64,000 nt of DNA from an uncultured Cytophagales bacterium (GTDB taxonomy: Bacteria; Bacteroidota; Bacteroidia; Cytophagales; Cyclobacteriaceae), in assembly GCA_913057175.1 (NCBI GenBank), contig CAJXNP010000003.1, forward strand, positions 310,001 through 374,000, given 5' to 3'. This document shows positions 34,313 to 41,581 of this stretch, one piece after another. A program made the translations under genes and the position numbers. The notes beneath the pieces were generated by a model. It worked only from the letters and a program-made list of their open reading frames with translations. It searched no databases and had not been told where the DNA came from. How positions within the stretch are numbered: position 1 is the stretch's first letter; each line of letters starts with the position of its first letter.

Positions 34313-35575
34313 TTAAACAACCTTCTTAGCCTGGTTATTGCCTCTATTTGATGAAAGCTTTTGCTCCAATTTACCCATGTCCTCACTTAGTTTTGTTTCG
34401 ACTACTTTGGCATAGATCTGCGTGGTTGTGATCTTGGTATGACCGAGCATTTTACTAACTGATTCAATGGGGACACCATTGGCCAGGGTAACGGTGGTTG
34501 CGAAAGTATGCCGGGCCAGGTGGAAAGTTAAATTTTTCTCGATACCGCATAAATCGCCGATTTCTTTTAGGTAAGAATTTAATTTTTGGTTGGAGATACC
34601 AGGGAATAGACTTCCCTCATTTAAAACCTTTGGATGTGTCTGATATTTTTCAATTAATATCTTTGCTTTTGGAAGTAATGGAACCTTCACTAACACCGAA
34701 GATTTTTGTCTGCTTGTTGCTAACCATTTTTTACCATCCATTCCAACAACAATATTCTCCGGCTTGAGTTTAATGACATCGATATAAGCTAATCCGGTAT
34801 AGCAGCTGAAAATAAACAGATCCTTCACTTGTTGTAATCGAGGAATTTTGAATTCCTTTTCTTCTAATTTACCTAACTCAATATCTGACAGATATCCCCT
34901 ATCCACTTTATCATATGAAGGTTTGAATTTTGCAAAAGGATCATGAGCCATCCATTCCAATTTGATCGCCAGATTAAGCATCTTTCTAAATCGCTCCATG
35001 TGTTTCATGATTCCATTATTTCCTAGAGGCTTCTGGTGATCAACAGGCTCCCATTTTCTTAGGAAATATTCAAAGTCTGTAATGAATTGATAATTAATCT
35101 GAGATAAGTATATATCAGATGTTTTGAATCGTTTATTTAGAAATCGATTGAGGTATTTCTGTGTAGTAAAATAATTTTTCAGTGTGCCCCAGGCAAGTTT
35201 GTCCTTTAAACTTGTGTTATGGTATTCAATGATCTTATTCAGAGTAAATTCATGCTCATCAATTCCCAGGAATTTATTTTTAAGCGCATCTGCAGAAACA
35301 AACTTCCTCTGCAGCGTCATGTCCTGGTAGTAATCAAAAAGTGAAAGTTTTATTCTGGTCAGATATTTATTCAATGATTGAATTTCGGCACGACTACCTT
35401 TTGCCTGATTTTTTGCACTATCCCAATCTTTGACATCAATGTTTCTTTTAGTTGAAATATTAACTCTTTTACCATTGACATTTAACCTGGCATAAATTGG
35501 AGCAATTCCATTTTTAACTTTCTGTTTTTTAAGATAAAATTTGACTGAAAAAGTGCTACTGTTGGTTCTCATCAT
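34313..35575 (-). CDS. Tyrosine site-specific integrase lacking catalytic Arg I
   Basis: The 420-residue protein has an N-terminal arm-binding domain (SVKFYLKKQKVKNGIAPIYARLNVNGKR), a SAM-like core-binding domain and a C-terminal catalytic domain. The HxxR box reads HLARHTF (about residue 354-360), the LGH motif LGHTKITTTQIYAKV ends with the nucleophile Tyr (about 387-388). The first catalytic Arg, normally in TGLR, is replaced by Ala: CYTGLAYIDVIKL (about 256-268). IntDOT-type integrases of Bacteroides also lack this Arg, so the enzyme is probably active. It is the first gene of the element and faces the tRNA cluster. A shortened N-terminus is not evident. Confidence 0.95.
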   Translation of the reverse strand: MMRTNSSTFSVKFYLKKQKVKNGIAPIYARLNVNGKRVNISTKRNIDVKDWDSAKNQAKGSRAEIQSLNKYLTRIKLSLFDYYQDMTLQRKFVSADALKNKFLGIDEHEFTLNKIIEYHNTSLKDKLAWGTLKNYFTTQKYLNRFLNKRFKTSDIYLSQINYQFITDFEYFLRKWEPVDHQKPLGNNGIMKHMERFRKMLNLAIKLEWMAHDPFAKFKPSYDKVDRGYLSDIELGKLEEKEFKIPRLQQVKDLFIFSCYTGLAYIDVIKLKPENIVVGMDGKKWLATSRQKSSVLVKVPLLPKAKILIEKYQTHPKVLNEGSLFPGISNQKLNSYLKEIGDLCGIEKNLTFHLARHTFATTVTLANGVPIESVSKMLGHTKITTTQIYAKVVETKLSEDMGKLEQKLSSNRGNNQAKKVV

Positions 35576-35801
35576 AATTCAATTTTAGTGTGAATGAATT
35601 GGTTTGAACCTCATAGGTCACCAAACAAACCCAATTAAGAGACCAAATTGAATCAAAATGACTCAATTTTTATACTTGTATATAATTGATAATCAATGAA
35701 TTACAAGCGATTTGGTTACCCAAATATAAAATTTAAAAGAGGTAACCAAATAGGTCACATTTTTTATGAAAAAAAATGGTGTGAATTGATATGATAAAAA
35801 C

Positions 35802-35837
35802 AAAAAAGCCCCTAAATCATAAGATTTAGGGGCTTTT
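35802..35837. terminator. Rho-independent terminator after the tRNA cluster
   Basis: GCCCCTAAATC (35808-35818) pairs perfectly with GATTTAGGGGC (35823-35833) around the loop ATAA, with an A-run on one side and TTTT on the other. It ends the leftward tRNA transcript 24 bases after tRNA-Pro. Confidence 0.92.
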
Positions 35838-35860
35838 AATACCGACTATTGTCCAATGAG

Positions 35861-35935
35861 TCGGGGTGGCAGGATTCGAACCTGCGACCCCCTGGTCCCA
35901 AACCAGGTGCGCTAACCGGACTGCGCTACACCCCG
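35861..35935 (-). tRNA. tRNA-Pro (anticodon TGG)
   Basis: The 75-base gene folds into a standard cloverleaf. The acceptor arm is CGGGGTG/CACCCCG with discriminator A. The anticodon arm has stem CCTGG/CCAGG around the loop TTTGGGA, giving TGG. The T arm contains GGTTCGAATCC. CCA is not encoded. It is the last gene of the tRNA operon, just before the terminator. Confidence 0.97.
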
Positions 35936-36005
35936 ATGAAATTTGGTGATATTATGATTTTTAAATTTGTGATAAAACAAATCACGAAATCACTAGATAT
36001 CCTTG

Positions 36006-36079
36006 TGATCCTGCCAGGACTCGAACCTGGAACCTACTGCTTAGAAGGCAGTTGCTCTATCCAGTTGAGCTACAGGACC
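36006..36079 (-). tRNA. tRNA-Arg (anticodon TCT)
   Basis: The 74-base gene has the acceptor GGTCCTG/CAGGATC (one G-T pair) and discriminator A. The D arm is AGCTCAACTGGATAGAGCA. The anticodon arm ACTGC/GCAGT encloses CTTCTAA, giving TCT. The T arm contains GGTTCGAGTCC. It is the middle intact gene of the cluster; a relic with the same D arm lies upstream. Confidence 0.97.
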
Positions 36080-36120
36080 ATTATCTTTTTTTTACATCTC
36101 AATATTTCAATTCAATAACC

Positions 36121-36185
36121 CCTACTCCAACCTGAAACCTTCCCGACATAAAGTCGGGATGCTCTATCCAGTTGAGCTAACGGAC
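36121..36185 (-). pseudogene. tRNA relic with a palindrome in the anticodon arm position
   Basis: Read leftward, the sequence starts GTCCGTT (acceptor 5' strand) and AGCTCAACTGGATAGAGCA, identical in the D arm to tRNA-Arg. The next 19 bases are TCCCGACTTTATGTCGGGA, a perfect palindromic hairpin (36141-36159), in place of an anticodon arm. A variable-loop-like AGGTT and a decayed T arm (CAGGTTGGAGT) follow, with no matching 3' acceptor strand. It cannot make a normal tRNA. It lies between intact tRNA-Ser and tRNA-Arg genes. Confidence 0.75.
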
Positions 36186-36226
36186 TTATTTGTCTTCAGC
36201 TTAATACTATCCTTCAAAATTCTGAG

Positions 36227-36313
36227 CGGAGAGAGCGGGATTCGAACCCGCGGTACCTTTACAGGTACGGCAGTTTAGCAAACTGCTGGTTTCAGCCACT
36301 CACCCATCTCTCC
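36227..36313 (-). tRNA. tRNA-Ser (anticodon GCT)
   Basis: The 87-base gene has the acceptor GGAGAGA/TCTCTCC and discriminator G. The anticodon arm GCAGT/ACTGC encloses TTGCTAA, giving GCT. The long variable arm expected of tRNA-Ser (GTACCTGTAAAGGTAC) is present, and the T arm contains GGTTCGAATCC. It is the first intact gene after the promoter at 36526-36557. Confidence 0.97.
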
Positions 36314-36359
36314 AGGTCAGTATTATCTGAACTTTTTATTTCATTAATCTAAAATTTCG

Positions 36360-36436
36360 GTAAGGCTGTTTATCCGCCAGCTAGCGGATGGTTTCAGCCA
36401 CTCACCCCTGCCTCGCCGGCAGGCGGGCATCTCTCC
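36360..36436 (-). pseudogene. tRNA-Ser relic with two inserted palindromes
   Basis: Read leftward, GGAGAGAT and GGTGAGTGGCTGAAACC match the intact tRNA-Ser next door. A GC-rich palindrome of about 21 bases (36407-36427) sits between acceptor and D arm. ATCCGCTAGCTGGCGGAT (36372-36389, plus-strand form ATCCGCCAGCTAGCGGAT) replaces the 5' side of the anticodon arm. The sequence then resumes as AAACAGCCTTACC, close to the intact AAACTGCCGTACC, and ends. The relic is in the same transcript and upstream of the true tRNA-Ser. Confidence 0.8.
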
Positions 36437-36498
36437 TTAGAGAAAATACTGATTTTTTATTGCTGAAATAGAGTAAATCAACCATTTCAAATCTTAAC

Positions 36499-36517
36499 TT
36501 TTCGGCTGCTCCGAAAA
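36499..36517. other. Short perfect hairpin between tRNA promoter and first relic
   Basis: TTTTCGG (36499-36505) pairs with CCGAAAA (36511-36517) around a five-base loop. It lies just downstream of the tRNA promoter and also beyond the acyltransferase gene on the same strand, so it could be that gene's terminator or a leader element. There is no strong U-tract. Confidence 0.4.
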
Positions 36518-36525
36518 ATGAGTTG

Positions 36526-36557
36526 CAAATATAGAATTTTGTTTTTCATTTAACCAA
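36526..36557 (-). promoter_or_regulatory. Bacteroidota-type promoter of the tRNA cluster
   Basis: Read leftward, TTG (36555-36557) is followed by 21 bases and TATATTTG (36526-36533), a full match to the TTG/TAnnTTTG consensus of this phylum. It lies 90 bases before the tRNA-Ser relic and correctly oriented for all tRNA genes. Confidence 0.75.
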
Positions 36558-36647
36558 AAGACAACAAATTTTATTCAACTTTTTTCACCCAATAATTGAT
36601 TGATCGCTAATTATTCTGAATGAGCTAACTTTCCATCTTCATCCATT

Positions 36648-37772
36648 TCAACTATTTTTCGGACTATTCACTAACTTAACTTCTTTGACATCAACCTGAA
36701 TAGGGCGAACATCCTCCTTTCTTAATCCTCTCAACCCAAATAATGGTCTTAAGGAATGAACCCTTCGAATCACCCATTCATAAATAACAAAACATCCTGC
36801 GAAGGTTGCTGTTAATACGAAAACATACTTAAGCCAAACCGGAATGTCCATTGGGAAGATCCAGTAAGAGCTGAGAAATAAGAATATCATGTGAATAATA
36901 TAGATCGGGTAAGCGCCTTCGCTCAAATACTGGAGGGTTTTACCAGGCCTATTGAGGTGTTTGTGAGCAAATCCGAAAACCGCAAAGATCCATAAATTAG
37001 ATTCGATCGCCGTGAGGACGTTCGGCGCATTCAATTCATATTCGAAATACCGCAAGAAAAATAGGGCTATTGCCCCAGCCAGGAACAACCACCTCCAGGA
37101 CAGAACAGTTTGCCAGAACGAATGGCCACTTTGTATGCAAATAAACCCGAAGAAAAATGCGAGCAATCCCAGGAAAAAACCATGGGGTGTTAACACGTAC
37201 AGTTCAAATATTTCAGGTTGAAGAATCAATACTTCCAAAACAAAAAATCCTATTATCAACAATATCCCCAAAGGAGTTTTAAACAGGTTTTGAATCCATT
37301 TTACAATCCATCCATTATCATTCTTTTTCAGATAAAAGAATACCGGCAACAGGAGGATCACATAGATAAATATATTACCCAAAAACCATAAATGACCGGG
37401 ATGAGGTATATATTGAATCTCCTGGCTGTAGTATTTTTGCCAGATAAGCATATGGAGGGGAACGATGCACAGCGCCCCAAAAATAAATGGCAGAAATATC
37501 CTCCGTGTCCTTTCCAGCAATAATTGCTTCCAGCTTCTCTTCCTGATGGCAAATGCCACGCCCATTCCTGATACAAAAAATAAGAGGGGGATCCTCCAGA
37601 CATTCAGCATGGACATGGGAATCCATAGGGATTGAAGCGATTCATTGTTTTGAATGAATTGGATAAAAACACCCCAGGGTTGAAACCCAATGGTCGTATG
37701 GTAGATCAATAGTAGTCCAATAGCGATGACTCTTAGCCAATCAATATCGTATCTTCTTTTTGCAGCTTCCAT
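36648..37772 (-). CDS. Acyltransferase-3 family integral membrane protein
   Basis: The 374-residue protein has about ten membrane helices. The N-terminus RRYDIDWLRVIAIGLLLIYHT (residues 6-26, in parts) is the OpgC / acyltransferase-3 signature with the conserved His after the first helix. RTRRIFLPFIFGAL (about 89-102) and PGHLWFLGNIFIYVILLL (about 124-141) are also typical. Such enzymes move acyl or succinyl groups onto extracytoplasmic sugars or glycans. The C-terminus after the last helix is basic and predicted cytoplasmic. It follows the ankyrin gene on the opposite side with 32 bases between, so the ankyrin lipoprotein and this gene may be co-transcribed (ankyrin first). The acceptor is unknown. 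Confidence 0.88.
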   Translation of the reverse strand: MEAAKRRYDIDWLRVIAIGLLLIYHTTIGFQPWGVFIQFIQNNESLQSLWIPMSMLNVWRIPLLFFVSGMGVAFAIRKRSWKQLLLERTRRIFLPFIFGALCIVPLHMLIWQKYYSQEIQYIPHPGHLWFLGNIFIYVILLLPVFFYLKKNDNGWIVKWIQNLFKTPLGILLIIGFFVLEVLILQPEIFELYVLTPHGFFLGLLAFFFGFICIQSGHSFWQTVLSWRWLFLAGAIALFFLRYFEYELNAPNVLTAIESNLWIFAVFGFAHKHLNRPGKTLQYLSEGAYPIYIIHMIFLFLSSYWIFPMDIPVWLKYVFVLTATFAGCFVIYEWVIRRVHSLRPLFGLRGLRKEDVRPIQVDVKEVKLVNSPKNS

Positions 37773-37804
37773 TTTCAGTGAAATAGAGATCAGTGATCAA
37801 ACAA

Positions 37805-38389
37805 TTAACGCAACATTTCAGCTATTTGAGGACGAGTAGATTCGATCCGCACATAGTCAAGTTTTAATCCTAAAGGACCAAGATCACGGCTTAACTGGTC
37901 ATAGATAGGTTTGACATCCCTGAAAGGAACCTCAATGGATTGCAGAGCCGTTGAACCATAATTGTTTACAACACTTTTGTCCACCTCATGATCTAACAAG
38001 GATTGGACAACTTCCTTGCGACAAAAGAATACTGCGGAGTGAAGAGGTGTCGAACCATCATTGTTTAAAAGGTTGACATCTGCGCCCGCTTCGATCAGTG
38101 CTATAGCCACATCCTTTTTCCCAAAAGTTATGGCAATGACCAAAGGAGTGGAACCGTAGGCGTCTTTCTTATTAAGATCCGTACCTGCTTTGATGTGCTG
38201 GCGAATAGCGTCGAGATCTCCCGTTAAAGCAGCTGCATAAATATCAACTTTAGGGGAAGTTTGGCTTACTTTGGAAACCTGGGTCTGATCGGTATCCGAT
38301 GTTTTTCCACATGCGGATGTAACCATTATTAGAGCTAAAATAATAACACTTACTAATAATGAATTGAATTTTTCTTTCTGATTTTTCAT
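37805..38389 (-). CDS. Ankyrin-repeat lipoprotein
   Basis: The 194-residue protein starts with a lipoprotein signal, LALIMVTSAC, with the Cys at about residue 27. A short polar linker leads to three ankyrin repeats (about 50-160): AALTGDLDAIRQHIKAGTDL, AYGSTPLVIAITFGKKDVAI and DGSTPLHSAVFFCRKEVVQS, with a fourth decayed one, YGSTALQSIEVP. The tail mentions no catalytic motif. It is probably a periplasmic or outer-membrane-anchored protein-binding module. It starts a leftward pair with the acyltransferase gene. The 369-base spacer upstream is shared with the divergent AraC-cyclase gene. Confidence 0.85.
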   Translation of the reverse strand: MKNQKEKFNSLLVSVIILALIMVTSACGKTSDTDQTQVSKVSQTSPKVDIYAAALTGDLDAIRQHIKAGTDLNKKDAYGSTPLVIAITFGKKDVAIALIEAGADVNLLNNDGSTPLHSAVFFCRKEVVQSLLDHEVDKSVVNNYGSTALQSIEVPFRDVKPIYDQLSRDLGPLGLKLDYVRIESTRPQIAEMLR

Positions 38390-38758
38390 GACTTTTTAGT
38401 TTTTAGTTTGACTTAAATGAATACTGTAAAGTACCGTCAAAATCAAAGGCACGACTAATCAAAAAAGAGCCTAAACGTGTCAATTTTGGGGATTTGATAG
38501 TAATTATGATGCAAGGGTGTAAATTATGATGCAAAAGGGACTGGAAGATAAAGTATATCACTCTGATCCAACTATATTAATTCGCAGGATAGAAAGTATA
38601 AAATTCCTATCACCTAAAATCAATTAGGCATATATCGACCTGATTATCATCAATCCTGAACCAAACCCCTTCATTCAATTGTTAATTAAATGAGTATCTT
38701 CAATTGTCAATAGCCTTTTTAACATAAAACTTATATAATTGAATGAACCTTAAATCGA
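38390..38758. other. Divergent spacer between ankyrin and AraC-cyclase genes
   Basis: This 369-base region holds the promoters of both genes. Apart from the direct repeat at 38502-38534 it shows nothing assignable; TATAATTG near 38737 is one mismatch from TAnnTTTG and could serve the cyclase gene. Confidence 0.4.
38502..38534. promoter_or_regulatory. Candidate AraC-type operator: 13-base direct repeat, 20-base period
   Basis: AATTATGATGCAA occurs at 38502-38514 and 38522-38534. The 20-base period equals that of the repeat pair upstream of susC and fits an AraC-type pair of HTH motifs. The adjacent gene encodes an AraC domain, so autoregulation is plausible; this is inference. Confidence 0.5.
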
Positions 38759-41401
38759 ATGCCTGAGCCACCAGTAAATAATGACTTTTTAGAAAAGCTT
38801 ACACAAATCATCGAGGCCAACATCTCGAATGAGCTCTTTGGAGTTTCTGAGCTGGCTGAAGAAATCAATATGAGTCGCTCCAACCTGTTGCGCAAGATAA
38901 AGAAACACACTAATCTTTCAGTCAGTCAGTTTATCAGCCAGGTGCGCCTGAAACGGGCGATGGAAATTTTGAAACAATCATCCCTTACCGTTTCGGAAGT
39001 ATCCTACCAGGTGGGTTTCAGCAGTACTTCTTATTTTATTAAATGCTTTCGCGAATACTATGGATACCCTCCGGGCGAGGTAGGAAAGGGGATGGAATCT
39101 CCCTCTAATTCATCCGGTCAGATCACCCCTACCCATCAGCTCGCAGCGATCATGTTTACCGATATTGAAGGATATACAGCTTTGATGCAGCAGAATGAGG
39201 AAAAAGCCATCCGATACAGGTCACGACATCGGGAGGTATTCGAATCCATTACACAAAAATACATGGGAAAGATCCTGCAATACTACGGCGATGGCACCCT
39301 GAGTACCTTTGGTAGCGCCATCGATGCAACAAAATGTGGCATTGACCTTCAATTGGCATTTCGGGAAGAACCCAGAATTCCCGTTCGGATCGGTATCCAT
39401 ACAGGCGATATCCTGTTTTCGGAGGACGGGATCATAGGAGATGGCGTCAACGTAGCTTCTCGAATTGAATCATTGGCTGTGCCGCAAAGCGTCTTCATTT
39501 CGGAAAAAGTCCATGATGAGGTTAAAAATCAACCGGATATTCAGACCCGCTCTATGGGGGTCCATCAGCTTAAGAATGTTGATAAGCCAATGGAGGTGTT
39601 CGCCATCGCTAACACCGGTTTGATTGTTCCTGACAAACAGCAGGTACAAGGCAAGGTTCGGATAAAAGATCCTAAAAAACAGAAAGAATCTGCTGGCAAA
39701 TTTCCGGTCCTGCTATGGTCACTAATCATAATAGCTGTCGCTGCAATTGGATTTGTTATGATAAAACTTGGAGTATTTAAAACATCCGATCAGATCCATG
39801 CCGATACAAATCCTGCTTTGGCCCAAAGCTCGATAGCTGTATTGCCTTTCATGAACGACAGCAATGATTCCAGCAATGTGTACATCATAAACGGATTGAT
39901 GGAAGCCACGCTCAATAATCTCCAGAAGATCAAAAACCTTCGGGTGATCAGTCGGATGTCTGTGGAGAAGTATCGCAATAATCCTAAATCAATCCCTGAA
40001 ATAGGTAGAGAATTAAATGTTCGATACCTGATCGAGGGCAGCGGACAAAAGATTGGCGACCAGATCATGCTACACATCCAGCTGATTGATGCTACAAATG
40101 ACCAGCATATCTGGTCGGAGCAATACAAACGGGAAGTCGGGGATATATTCGACTTGCAAACCGAAGTGGCGAAAAATATCACAGATCACATCGAAGTATT
40201 TATTAGTCCTGAGGAAGAAAAAAGCATCAGCAAACAACCAACAGAAGATCTTGTCGCATATGACTATTTCCTGAAGGGCCTTGAATTTTTTCGTCAGGAA
40301 ACAGCCGAAGGTCTTCACTCAGCTATTTCCTGGTTTGAAAAAGCAATCGAGCAGGATCCGCAGTTTGCTCAGGCGTATGCCAATATTGCTATTGCTTATT
40401 ATTTCCTCGATGCCTACCAGGTGGAGAAAAAATACACGGATCAAATTAACCACTATGCCGATCAGGCGCTCCTGTTTGATGATACTACTCCTCAGAGTCA
40501 AATGGCTAAAGGGCTGTATTACATTCAAATCAAGGAATATGAACTGGGCATTTCTTTTCTTGAAAAAGCATTGGAATACAACCCGAATTCCATACCGATC
40601 CTTCAGATACTTTCAGACATTTATGCTAATGTGGTTCCCAATACTGAGAAATATTTGCAGTACGCATTGAAGGGAATCAGCATGAATATTTCCAATAATG
40701 ATTCATCATCAATCAGTTTTGTTTATTTGCATGTGAGCAATGCTTTTATGCAATCCGGATTTGTGGATGAGGCTGAGCATTATGTCAATAAATCTTTGGA
40801 TTTCAATCCGAATAATATTTACTCAAATTACCTGAGGGCATATATCTTATTGGCGAAGGACAAAAATTATGAACGAACAAAGGATCTATTGCTTGAAACC
40901 CTGACAATGGATACAACCCGTCTTGATGTGATCCAGGAAGTTGGAAAGATCTATTACTATCTCAGGGATTTTGAATCTTCCTATTATTACTATCAAAAGT
41001 TCCTGGAAATAAAGGAAACCCATAACCTGGATGTATATCACGCAGAAAACGCCAAAATTGCCTATGTCATGTCAAAGTTGGGAATGGAGAATGAATCTGA
41101 AGAATTGATGACTAAATATCAGTCGTATGTGGACCTTGATCACTCCATTTACAAAGATCTCAGTCTTTCGGCTTATTACTCGTATCGGGGAGAGGTGCAA
41201 AAATCCCTTGAACATCTAAGGTTATTTTCCGAACAGGATGATTATTTTTATTGGGTTATCCTTTTTCTGGATGATGACCCGCTGCTGGAGAACATCATCC
41301 GGGAACCAGAATTCAAAAAAATTTCTAAAAAGATCAATAACAAATTCTGGCAGTACCACGAAAGGGTGAAGAATTCGCTGGAAAATGAAGGGGTGATTTG
41401 A
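38759..41401 (+). CDS. AraC-HTH / class III nucleotide cyclase / TPR transmembrane protein
   Basis: The 880-residue protein fuses four modules. Residues 8-108 are an AraC-type HTH pair (ELAEEINMSRSNLLRKIKKH, VSEVSYQVGFSSTSYFIKCF). Residues 126-285 are a class III cyclase with metal-binding Asp135 (MFTDIEGYT) and Asp178 (YYGDGTLSTF), and transition-state Asn231 and Arg235 (GDGVNVASRIESLA). Gln174 stands where many adenylate cyclases have the base-selecting Lys, so the product is not certain. A membrane helix (315-336) follows, then a FlgO/TolB-like domain (about 356-460, SSIAVLPFMNDSND, NVRYLIEGSG) and TPR repeats up to the C-terminus, probably periplasmic. The layout suggests a membrane protein that reads an external signal with TPRs and combines cyclase output with DNA binding. 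Confidence 0.88.
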   Translation: MPEPPVNNDFLEKLTQIIEANISNELFGVSELAEEINMSRSNLLRKIKKHTNLSVSQFISQVRLKRAMEILKQSSLTVSEVSYQVGFSSTSYFIKCFREYYGYPPGEVGKGMESPSNSSGQITPTHQLAAIMFTDIEGYTALMQQNEEKAIRYRSRHREVFESITQKYMGKILQYYGDGTLSTFGSAIDATKCGIDLQLAFREEPRIPVRIGIHTGDILFSEDGIIGDGVNVASRIESLAVPQSVFISEKVHDEVKNQPDIQTRSMGVHQLKNVDKPMEVFAIANTGLIVPDKQQVQGKVRIKDPKKQKESAGKFPVLLWSLIIIAVAAIGFVMIKLGVFKTSDQIHADTNPALAQSSIAVLPFMNDSNDSSNVYIINGLMEATLNNLQKIKNLRVISRMSVEKYRNNPKSIPEIGRELNVRYLIEGSGQKIGDQIMLHIQLIDATNDQHIWSEQYKREVGDIFDLQTEVAKNITDHIEVFISPEEEKSISKQPTEDLVAYDYFLKGLEFFRQETAEGLHSAISWFEKAIEQDPQFAQAYANIAIAYYFLDAYQVEKKYTDQINHYADQALLFDDTTPQSQMAKGLYYIQIKEYELGISFLEKALEYNPNSIPILQILSDIYANVVPNTEKYLQYALKGISMNISNNDSSSISFVYLHVSNAFMQSGFVDEAEHYVNKSLDFNPNNIYSNYLRAYILLAKDKNYERTKDLLLETLTMDTTRLDVIQEVGKIYYYLRDFESSYYYYQKFLEIKETHNLDVYHAENAKIAYVMSKLGMENESEELMTKYQSYVDLDHSIYKDLSLSAYYSYRGEVQKSLEHLRLFSEQDDYFYWVILFLDDDPLLENIIREPEFKKISKKINNKFWQYHERVKNSLENEGVI

Positions 41402-41581
41402 TGAGGGAAATCCTTCCTGATCAACTCTTAAAAGTCGACCGTATCTAATTTTCAACATCCATTTCAATTATGAAAATCTATCCTCAGAGAGAATAGGGTC
41501 TGAAATATATTTTTCACACTAACAAATCATGATTTGATATTCTAATCGTAAATTATCCCTTCAAAATCGCAGTCACATATC

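Larger units (their letters stand above)
30555..35575 (-). mobile_element. Small integrative element (integrase, RteC, HTH, replication-type wHTH, ATPase)
   Basis: Five leftward genes form a cassette typical of Bacteroidota integrative elements: tyrosine integrase, RteC-like regulator, excisionase-like HTH, winged-helix replication-type protein and P-loop ATPase. It lies between the pectin locus and a tRNA cluster, with the integrase end facing the tRNA-Pro gene about 290 bases away. No relaxase, conjugation gene or cargo is visible, so it is either mobilised in trans or a remnant. Two copies of a structured repeat lie just downstream of two of its genes. Exact ends are not defined; the limits given are those of the outer genes. 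Confidence 0.75.

Noticed and set aside
35861-35935. tRNA-Pro as the integration site of the mobile element
   Set aside because: No copy of the tRNA 3' end was found at the other side (30120-30554), so the attachment site cannot be claimed.
35849-36118. An 89-codon rightward open frame
   Set aside because: It runs antisense through tRNA-Pro and tRNA-Arg; its amino-acid pattern is just translated tRNA.
38390-38758. A riboswitch or leader RNA in the spacer
   Set aside because: Only a direct repeat is clear; no stable multi-stem fold could be drawn by hand.
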